Shown: positions 42,064-48,177 of the stretch, one piece after another
Numbering within the stretch: position 1 is the stretch's first letter
Layout: the number at the start of each line of letters is the position of its first letter
Origin: an uncultured Lachnospiraceae bacterium
GTDB taxonomy: Bacteria > Bacillota > Clostridia > Lachnospirales > Lachnospiraceae
Length of the DNA stretch: 48,177 nucleotides
Direction of reading: 5' to 3'
Assembly (NCBI GenBank): GCA_947565305.1
Contig: CANOFO010000010.1
Location: 1-48,177 of the forward strand
Translations under genes and position numbers: made by a program
Notes under the pieces: generated by a model
The model's database searches: none
What the model saw: only the letters and a program-made list of their open reading frames with translations
What the model was told of the DNA's origin: nothing

Positions 42064-43227
42064 ATGAGGTTTTTTCATCTTTCCGATCTTCATATTGGAA
42101 AACAGCTTCACTATTACAGCCTGCAAGAAAACCAGCGGGCGGTATTATCCCAGATTGCTGAGAGAGCGCGGGAGTACCGTCCGGATGCAATTTTAATCTG
42201 CGGTGATATTTTTGACCATGCAGTGCCTTCTGGTGAGTCATATATGGTTTTTGATAAATTCTTACAGGAGCTATCCGCCATTACGCCCGGTATTCCGGTA
42301 TTGGTCATTGCGGGAAACCACGACAATGCCAGGCGTCTTGGCTATGCCTCCTCGTTTCTGGAAAAGCATCAAATCTATCTGTCGGTATCCGCACCCACAC
42401 AGCAAGAGGAACATCTGAAGAAAGTTGTGCTTAGTGATGAATATGGGGAAGTGAATTTTTATCTTTTGCCCTTTTTAAAGCCTGGATATGTGCGCCATCT
42501 GTTTGCGGAGGGTGCAGTTACGGATTATGAGAGCGCAGTCCGCGAGGTATTGGCAAGGGAGGAGATTGATTATGGGCAGCGTAATGTGTTGCTTTCCCAT
42601 CAATTTTATACCAATCATGGACAGGCTCCCGAGCGGTGTGAATCGGAGCAGCTTGCAGTGTCCCTGGGCGGTTTGGAGAACGTGGATGTGTCGCTGATTG
42701 AGAGATTTGATTACGCAGCCTTGGGGCATATCCATGGCGCGCAGATGGTAAAGTTCCCCTATATCCGCTATTGTGGGACGCCGCTCAAATATTCAGCCAG
42801 CGAAGAGCATCACAAGAAATCCATCACTATGGTGACTTTGGGGGCAAAAGGGGAACAAGCTGTGATAGAGACGGTTCCCCTTTCGCCCATGCAGGATGTG
42901 CGGACAGAGCGTGGTCTGCTGCAGGATATTATTGGCAGGGCAAAGGAAGATAATTGCCATGATTTTATCAGCGTTACTTTGACGGACGAAAAGGAACCGT
43001 ACCATCCCAAGGAACAGCTGGAGGAGGTTTATGACTCCGTTTTAGAGGTGCGGATTGACAACACGAGGACCAGGAACCGTATCAGGGAGCAGCAGGTGGA
43101 GGATTTTTCCATGCAGCCGATGGAAATGTTTTGTGCTTTTTATCAGGAAATGCAGGGACAGCCCATGACTGCCGAGGAAGAAGTACTGGTGGAAGAGATT
43201 GTGGACAGCTGGAGTGAGGAAACGTGA
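42064..43227 (+). CDS. sbcD: SbcD nuclease subunit
   Basis: This 387-residue Mre11-type metallophosphoesterase carries the full set of metal-binding motifs: H-L-S-D-L-H-I-G-K near 4-12, G-D-I-F-D-H near 47-52, G-N-H-D-N near 83-87, L-L-S-H-Q near 178 and L-G-H-I-H-G near 221-226, followed by the C-terminal capping domain. With SbcC it cleaves DNA hairpins and processes double-strand ends. It lies directly upstream of sbcC, as is usual. Confidence 0.97.
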   Translation: MRFFHLSDLHIGKQLHYYSLQENQRAVLSQIAERAREYRPDAILICGDIFDHAVPSGESYMVFDKFLQELSAITPGIPVLVIAGNHDNARRLGYASSFLEKHQIYLSVSAPTQQEEHLKKVVLSDEYGEVNFYLLPFLKPGYVRHLFAEGAVTDYESAVREVLAREEIDYGQRNVLLSHQFYTNHGQAPERCESEQLAVSLGGLENVDVSLIERFDYAALGHIHGAQMVKFPYIRYCGTPLKYSASEEHHKKSITMVTLGAKGEQAVIETVPLSPMQDVRTERGLLQDIIGRAKEDNCHDFISVTLTDEKEPYHPKEQLEEVYDSVLEVRIDNTRTRNRIREQQVEDFSMQPMEMFCAFYQEMQGQPMTAEEEVLVEEIVDSWSEET

Positions 43228-43260
43228 TAAATATTGTGTCTGAGGAAGGAGGGGAGGAGC

Positions 43261-46086
43261 GTGAAGCCCATTACACTTACCATGTCAGCGTTTGGTTCCT
43301 ATGCGGGAGAGGAAACGATTGATTTTACACAGGCAAAGGGCGGCGTATTTTTGATTACCGGCGATACAGGCGCTGGCAAAACCACGATTTTCGATGCGAT
43401 TACCTATGCCCTTTACGACCAGACCAGCGGAGGGAAACGGGAGGGAGCGATGATGCGCAGCCAGTATGCCAGCCCGGATGTGCCGACATTCGTGGAGCTG
43501 GTGTTTTCTTACCGCGGGAAATGTTACAAGGTGCGCAGAAATCCCAGCTATGAGCGTCCAAGCAGACGGAAAAACAAAGACGGCGAGCGGACCGTTACCA
43601 TGGAACCACCGTCCGTTTCACTGACCATGCCTGACGGCAGGGAATATCCTGGGAAAGTGCGGGAAATCAATGAGAAGATTGCAAAGATTCTTGGCGTGGG
43701 CAAAGAACAGTTTACTCAGGTTGCCATGATTGCCCAGGGAGAATTTATCCGTCTGCTCCATGCTTCCTCGAAGGACAGGAAAGAGATTTTTGCCAGGCTT
43801 TTTGATACCGGGATTTATGAGAGGATTCAGAAGCGTCTGCGTGAGAAAAGCAAATCCCTGTATGGGAAACTGGAAGATAACCGCAAACTCTGCGCACATG
43901 AGATTCAAGGGGTACGCTGCGCCGACAATAGCGAATATCTGGAAAGCTGGCAGGAGAGCCGGGAGAAGTTAGAGACAGATTCCGGGCGGATTCAGGAAAT
44001 CCTGGCGCAGATAATCCGCGAACAGAAAGAGCAGGAGAAAAATCTGAAAGAGCGCGGGAAAGAACTGTCAGGGCAGCAGGAAGAACTGAATTATAAACTG
44101 CGCCAGGTGCAGGAAATCAACCGGCTTTTTGTGCAGGCCCGCAAAGCCGATGAGGAAATCAGGGAAAAAGAGCAGCTATTGAAAGAACTGCAGGACAGGC
44201 TGACAGAATGTGAAAAATTATCGGCAGATATTGGGCAGCAATATCTGGAACGCATGGCTGTTTTAACAGAAGAGACGGCTCATTTAAAAAGTCTGCTGCC
44301 GAAGTATCAGAGGTTAAAAGAGCGGGAGCAGGCAGCAGAACAGGCAAAGAAGCAGAAACAGTCGACAGAGCGCAAATTAAATCAACAGGCAAAGCTTCTC
44401 GCTGATACTGAGGATAAAATCGCGGGATTGGAAAAAGAAACGCAGGAATTAGAAACAGAAGCAGCAAGCTTGCCGGAACTTGTGCAGCAGGATAAAGAGC
44501 TTGCCGGGAAGCTATCATTGCTGCAGGAAATGCTGCAGACAGAAAAGCAGTGGAAAGTAAGCGAACCAGAGAGAGAGAAAGGGCAGCAGAAACTTAGGGT
44601 TCTGTTGGAGGATTACCAAAAGAAGAGCCGGGAACATGACAAGAGTTACCAGATGTTTATTGAGGAACAGGCAGGTTTTCTGGCGCAGAATCTTGTTCAG
44701 GGAGAGCCCTGTCCGGTCTGCGGTTCGCGGGAACATCCGCATAAAGCAGTATTTTCGGGTGAGGCAGTCAGCAGACAGCAGGTGGATGAAGCAAAACTGG
44801 CAAGGGAGCAGGCAGATAAGGCACTGCAGGAATACCGGGAACAGTTTCAGGCGATTCAGGAGCAATGTGAACAGCTAAAATCGCTGCTTTTGCGGGATGG
44901 CAAGCGGATGTTTGGCGAAGGGTATCAATCGGGAGTGACGGAATCTGCGCTGCATGAGGCTTCTCAGGAGCGAGAGCGGCTAATGGTCCGTTTGGAAGAT
45001 TGCAGACAGAAAGCGGAACTTTTGGGGCGGCAGCGGGAGAAACTCGAGAAAGATAAGTGCGCAGTCGCGACATTGAAAGAGCAGTCAGAAGAATGGAAAG
45101 AAAAACAGTTTGCAGCAGCCCTTGCCTTTGAGAAAGCAGAACAGGCGAGAGCAGATTTACAGGCGGAACTGCCTTTTGAAAGAGAAGAGCAGGTTCAGGA
45201 ACAGCTTGCAGCCTGTGAACAAGAGCAACAGGTACTGGAAGCAAAGAAAGCGAAAGCAGAACAGGAGTTACAGGAAGTGCGCGAAGCATTGGTAGCAAAC
45301 CATGCCGCATTAAAAGAGCAGCAGAAAAATTACGAACTTTTAAGACAGCAGACAGAGGGAAAACAGCCCATGGAAACAGCAGAACTGACAGAGCAAATGG
45401 CAGAACTGAAACAGCAGACGCAAGCGCTGGAGAAAGAGATGCGCAGCCTTGTCAGCATGGTGGAACAAAACCGCACGGCGAGACAGAATCTTGCAATCCT
45501 ATATCAGGAGCGGGAACATCTGAAAACGCAATATCAATTGGTTGCAAATTTAGACCGCACAGCCAATGGCAATCTTGCAGGACAGGCGCGCATGGATTTG
45601 CAGACGTATGTGCAGCGCAAATATTTCAGGTATATCATCGGGGAGGCAAACCGAAGGCTGGTGAAGATGAACGGCGAGCAGTTTATGCTGCAATGCCGGG
45701 AGATGGAAAACCTGGGAAAACAGGGGGAAGTAGGGCTGGATTTGGATGTTTACGATTTAGTCACAGATAAGGTGCGGGATGTGAAAACATTGTCGGGCGG
45801 CGAATCATTTCTTGCTGCCCTTTCCATGGCGCTGGGCATGGCGGATGTGATAGGAAAGCGCGCGGGCAGAATTCATCTGGACACGATGTTTATTGACGAG
45901 GGTTTTGGCTCTCTCGACGAGGAGGCAAGGCACAGGGCGATTCTTATTCTCAATGAGCTGGCGGGAGATACGCGGCTGGTGGGCATTATTTCCCATGTGA
46001 CAGAATTAAAAGAGCAGATGGACAAAAAACTTCTTGTCAGCAAAAGTGACCGGGGCAGCCATGCCCGGTGGGTGATAGATAATTGA
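43261..46086 (+). CDS. sbcC: SbcC ATPase subunit
   Basis: This 941-residue Rad50-type SMC ATPase has Walker A G-D-T-G-A-G-K-T at 34-41, long coiled-coils at about 180-780, the zinc hook C484-P-V-C487 near the midpoint, the ABC signature L-S-G-G-E-S near 845 and Walker B L-D-T-M-F-I-D-E-G-F near 880. It is the partner of SbcD. I place the start at GTG 43261, directly after AAGGAGGGGAGG; an in-frame TTG at 43234 lies before this ribosome site. Length is in the usual range for the family. Confidence 0.96.
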   Translation: MKPITLTMSAFGSYAGEETIDFTQAKGGVFLITGDTGAGKTTIFDAITYALYDQTSGGKREGAMMRSQYASPDVPTFVELVFSYRGKCYKVRRNPSYERPSRRKNKDGERTVTMEPPSVSLTMPDGREYPGKVREINEKIAKILGVGKEQFTQVAMIAQGEFIRLLHASSKDRKEIFARLFDTGIYERIQKRLREKSKSLYGKLEDNRKLCAHEIQGVRCADNSEYLESWQESREKLETDSGRIQEILAQIIREQKEQEKNLKERGKELSGQQEELNYKLRQVQEINRLFVQARKADEEIREKEQLLKELQDRLTECEKLSADIGQQYLERMAVLTEETAHLKSLLPKYQRLKEREQAAEQAKKQKQSTERKLNQQAKLLADTEDKIAGLEKETQELETEAASLPELVQQDKELAGKLSLLQEMLQTEKQWKVSEPEREKGQQKLRVLLEDYQKKSREHDKSYQMFIEEQAGFLAQNLVQGEPCPVCGSREHPHKAVFSGEAVSRQQVDEAKLAREQADKALQEYREQFQAIQEQCEQLKSLLLRDGKRMFGEGYQSGVTESALHEASQERERLMVRLEDCRQKAELLGRQREKLEKDKCAVATLKEQSEEWKEKQFAAALAFEKAEQARADLQAELPFEREEQVQEQLAACEQEQQVLEAKKAKAEQELQEVREALVANHAALKEQQKNYELLRQQTEGKQPMETAELTEQMAELKQQTQALEKEMRSLVSMVEQNRTARQNLAILYQEREHLKTQYQLVANLDRTANGNLAGQARMDLQTYVQRKYFRYIIGEANRRLVKMNGEQFMLQCREMENLGKQGEVGLDLDVYDLVTDKVRDVKTLSGGESFLAALSMALGMADVIGKRAGRIHLDTMFIDEGFGSLDEEARHRAILILNELAGDTRLVGIISHVTELKEQMDKKLLVSKSDRGSHARWVIDN

Positions 46087-46123
46087 GGGAACAAATGAAA
46101 ACGCAAGCGTTTTATTCGTTCCC
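46087..46123. terminator. hairpin after sbcC
   Basis: An imperfect stem of about 17 bp (outer GGGAAC/GTTCCC, inner AAAACGC/GCGTTTT, one bulge) begins immediately after the sbcC stop. It is followed by CTATATATAAG rather than a clear T-run. It probably ends or attenuates the sbcDC transcript before the dehydrogenase gene. Confidence 0.55.
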
Positions 46124-46166
46124 TATATATAAGAGATAGTTTTGTAATCAACAGGAGGATGGAAAG

Positions 46167-47105
46167 ATGAAGATTGTATTTTTAGATGCAAAATCAATTG
46201 GCGAGGACATTGATTTGTCTGGATATGAGCAACTGGGGGAAGTGGTGAAGTATGATTTCTCCACGCCGCAGGAGGCAAGTGAGCGGGTCAAGGATGCAGA
46301 CGTGCTTGTGCTCAATAAAGTCCCTGTCAACAAAGAGACGATAGGGAAAGCGGATAAGCTGAAATTAGTGTGCATCACGGCAACCGGCACGAATAACCTG
46401 GACAAGGAATATCTTAACAGCCGCGGCATTGCCTGGCGCAATGTGGCAGGATATTCTACGGAATCCGTGGCACAGCATACATTTGCCATGCTGTTTTATT
46501 TGCTGGAACATCTTCCCTATTATGACGCGTATGTCAAGTCAGAAAAGTATGTGGAGGACCGGATGTTTACCCATTTTGACCGTAGGTTTTCGGAGATTTG
46601 CGGCATGACCTGGGGTATTATTGGCATGGGGGCCATTGGCAGACGTGTGGCTGAATTAGCAAAACTGTTTGGCTGTGAGGTCCTCTATTATTCCACCACC
46701 GGGAAAAATAACCAGCCTGGCTATCGGCGTGTTTCTTTTGCAGAATTGCTGGAACAGTCGGATATTGTGTCCGTCCATGCACCGCTGACGGCGGAGACAG
46801 AAAATCTTATGGATGAAGCAGCATTTTCCAAAATGAAAAAATCGGCAATTTTCCTCAATCTGGGCAGAGGCCCCATCGTCTCGGAGGAGGCCTTGGCTGC
46901 TGCACTGGAATCTGGGGAAATCCGTGCTGCCGGGCTGGATGTGCTCTGTGCAGAACCGATGAGCCAGAAGAATCCTTTAAGGCGCATCAAGGACAGCGAC
47001 AGGCTTTTGATTACGCCGCATATTGCCTGGGCAAGCCTGGAAGCAAGGACTAGGCTGATGGAGATTATTCTGGGGCAGATAAGGGAGTTTTTTGCGGTGG
47101 AATAG
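46167..47105 (+). CDS. D-2-hydroxyacid dehydrogenase, NAD-dependent
   Basis: This 312-residue cytoplasmic enzyme has the two-domain D-isomer 2-hydroxyacid dehydrogenase layout: a catalytic domain at about 1-100 and 285-312 around a Rossmann domain with G-M-G-A-I-G at 153-158. Catalytic residues are visible: Arg in L-N-L-G-R-G-P, Glu in L-C-A-E-P-M and His in I-T-P-H-I-A-W. It should interconvert a 2-keto acid and a D-2-hydroxy acid. Glycerate/hydroxypyruvate and lactate-type substrates are all possible. AGGAGG lies before the ATG. Confidence 0.93.
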   Translation: MKIVFLDAKSIGEDIDLSGYEQLGEVVKYDFSTPQEASERVKDADVLVLNKVPVNKETIGKADKLKLVCITATGTNNLDKEYLNSRGIAWRNVAGYSTESVAQHTFAMLFYLLEHLPYYDAYVKSEKYVEDRMFTHFDRRFSEICGMTWGIIGMGAIGRRVAELAKLFGCEVLYYSTTGKNNQPGYRRVSFAELLEQSDIVSVHAPLTAETENLMDEAAFSKMKKSAIFLNLGRGPIVSEEALAAALESGEIRAAGLDVLCAEPMSQKNPLRRIKDSDRLLITPHIAWASLEARTRLMEIILGQIREFFAVE

Positions 47106-47135
47106 GAGTTATAGTTTGTAAAAATCAATAGATAA

Positions 47136-48101
47136 TTAACTGGGAATTCTGCAGTCCAGACCGCTGTGGTATGAATTGCTTCCCAGTTTGCCCAGCAGGG
47201 ATTTTGCCCGTCTCTGTTCTTCTGCTGTATAAAGTGGTGTATGTGTAAGGCGGTTGAAATCCGTGAGGATTCCCAGATATTTTTCTTGGGCTTTCTCCAT
47301 TAAGTCAAAGAAAGAATCGGTTGAAATGCGGGATTTATCCCAGGGATTTTCCCATGGCTGGTGCAGAAGATTCAGTGGGTCTATGTGGACGGTCAGGGTA
47401 TCGCTGGCAATCAGTGTTGTCAGCAGAGGGTAGCCCAGAAACAGTGTTTCCAATTTACCGCCGATGGCTTTCTTCTTGCCAGAAGGGTCGTGCAGCCATT
47501 TTACCCCAAGCTGCATGGAGCGGATGGCAGCGCAGATGGCGGTATAATGGATGTTTAGCTGCGGATATGTTTTCTTGTATACATAGTGCAGCACGGAAGC
47601 GATAGTATGGAACTGCCGAGGTGTCAGTTGGATGGTTTTATCCTGCCGGAATGCAGAGGGCAGGCGGTGTTTGTAGAATTGCAGCAATTCCGTATCAATA
47701 TCCGTTTCCAGGCTCATATGGTTTCCGTGATAGCGTCCATTCTTTTCTGTGAAATCTGTCTTCCAGTAGACATAAGGGTGGCAGTGGGTGTCTAATGTGT
47801 AATGCCCGAGGAATCCTGCAATGTAAGATTCTGCTATCCTGCGTTCTTTGCCGCTGTGAAAAAGCTTGCGGCTATCTATCAGATATTTCAGGAATTCTCC
47901 GGTCTTGTCTGTATGTGCTACAGCACCAATGTTATTTTGGTGTATGACGTAGGAGGGCAGGAAATAAAAGAAGATATCCGGTCCTTGCAGCCCAAGGCTG
48001 TAAGCAGTATGGTTGTCATGGATAGTCTGCCTGAAAGAATCGTTGCCAAGTTGTCTGTAGGCATTTAATCCAAAAAGGTAATGTGTCGTAAATCCTGGCA
48101 T
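47136..48101 (-). CDS. zinc-dependent phospholipase C-like protein
   Basis: This 321-residue protein begins M-P-G-F-T-T-H-Y-L-F-G and carries the His/Asp pattern of the zinc-dependent phospholipase C/S1-P1 nuclease-like family: H near 7, Q-G-P-D-I-F-F-Y near 40-47, H-T-D near 66, and G-H-Y-T-L-D-T-H-C-H-P-Y near 100-111. In Firmicutes many such cytoplasmic proteins are uncharacterised. I chose the ATG at 48101 because GAGG lies ten bases upstream on the minus strand; a longer frame starting at 48164 has no such site. It converges with the dehydrogenase gene, with 30 bases between stops. Confidence 0.85.
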   Translation of the reverse strand: MPGFTTHYLFGLNAYRQLGNDSFRQTIHDNHTAYSLGLQGPDIFFYFLPSYVIHQNNIGAVAHTDKTGEFLKYLIDSRKLFHSGKERRIAESYIAGFLGHYTLDTHCHPYVYWKTDFTEKNGRYHGNHMSLETDIDTELLQFYKHRLPSAFRQDKTIQLTPRQFHTIASVLHYVYKKTYPQLNIHYTAICAAIRSMQLGVKWLHDPSGKKKAIGGKLETLFLGYPLLTTLIASDTLTVHIDPLNLLHQPWENPWDKSRISTDSFFDLMEKAQEKYLGILTDFNRLTHTPLYTAEEQRRAKSLLGKLGSNSYHSGLDCRIPS

Positions 48102-48177
48102 GGTATTTATCCTCAATTTGTAACTATTCAGAATCCCATGGAAATAGAAAGTCAGACTGTTCAAATTTATTTGAAAT

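Overview
The window looks like a chromosomal segment of an anaerobic, low-to-mid GC Firmicute, most likely a gut Lachnospiraceae/Clostridia relative. This rests on gene content: rubrerythrin, LytTR/GHKL two-component genes, a CotH-type surface protein with Ig-like repeats, a GH42 beta-galactosidase, strong AGGAGG-type ribosome sites and many adenylate-forming and partner-switching proteins. The genus cannot be named from the sequence alone. No rRNA, tRNA, CRISPR array or intact transposase was seen.

Layout. 1-60: a nested hairpin that may be the end of an IS200/IS605-type element. 90-4347: a CDP-alcohol phosphatidyltransferase, a LysR regulator divergent from an alpha/beta hydrolase with a good palindromic operator between them, and a frameshifted Big2-DUF362 secreted protein. 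4562-6782: a LytTR response regulator and a GHKL sensor kinase. 6892-24166: a co-oriented accessory cluster of eight genes, consisting of a 2988-residue NRPS (A-T-C-A-T-C-A-T-R), a MATE transporter fused to an RsbW-like ATPase domain, a VOC protein, a STAS protein, a second MATE-ATPase fusion, a GH3-family amide synthetase, a membrane PP2C/SpoIIE phosphatase and an RsbW-like kinase. 24273-25348: a decayed AvcD-like anti-phage deaminase. 25314-30765: small protein, viroplasmin-RNase H, Mbeg1-like lipase, Cys-rich protein, rubrerythrin, FKBP/trigger-factor-like lipoprotein, HAD phosphatase. 30991-35817: GH42 beta-galactosidase with a 928-residue zinc-ribbon protein of unknown function. 35909-48101: small protein, CotH-family surface protein, patatin, SbcD, SbcC, 2-hydroxyacid dehydrogenase and a zinc-dependent phospholipase C-like protein.

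The most interesting region is 6892-24166. The NRPS starter adenylation domain lacks the aspartate that binds the alpha-amino group of amino acids, so it probably loads a non-amino carboxylic acid. Two further modules add amino acids, and the terminal reductase should release an aldehyde or alcohol: an N-acyl dipeptide aldehyde-like product is the simplest reading. Around it sits a complete set of partner-switching parts (phosphatase, kinase, STAS antagonist) but no sigma factor. The RsbW-like domains are instead fused to the C-termini of two MATE exporters, one with intact and one with degenerate ATP-binding motifs. I infer a system in which production and export of an NRPS product are gated post-translationally by phospho-switching on the transporter, with a GH3 enzyme tailoring or supplying an acyl or amino-acid conjugate. 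The LytTR/GHKL pair just upstream is a candidate transcriptional controller.

Other points of note are two genes broken by single-base -1 frame changes, two hairpin-rich short intergenic elements flanked by direct repeats, a 29-bp perfect inverted repeat between convergent genes, and a 39-bp tandem duplication of the 3' end of lysR.
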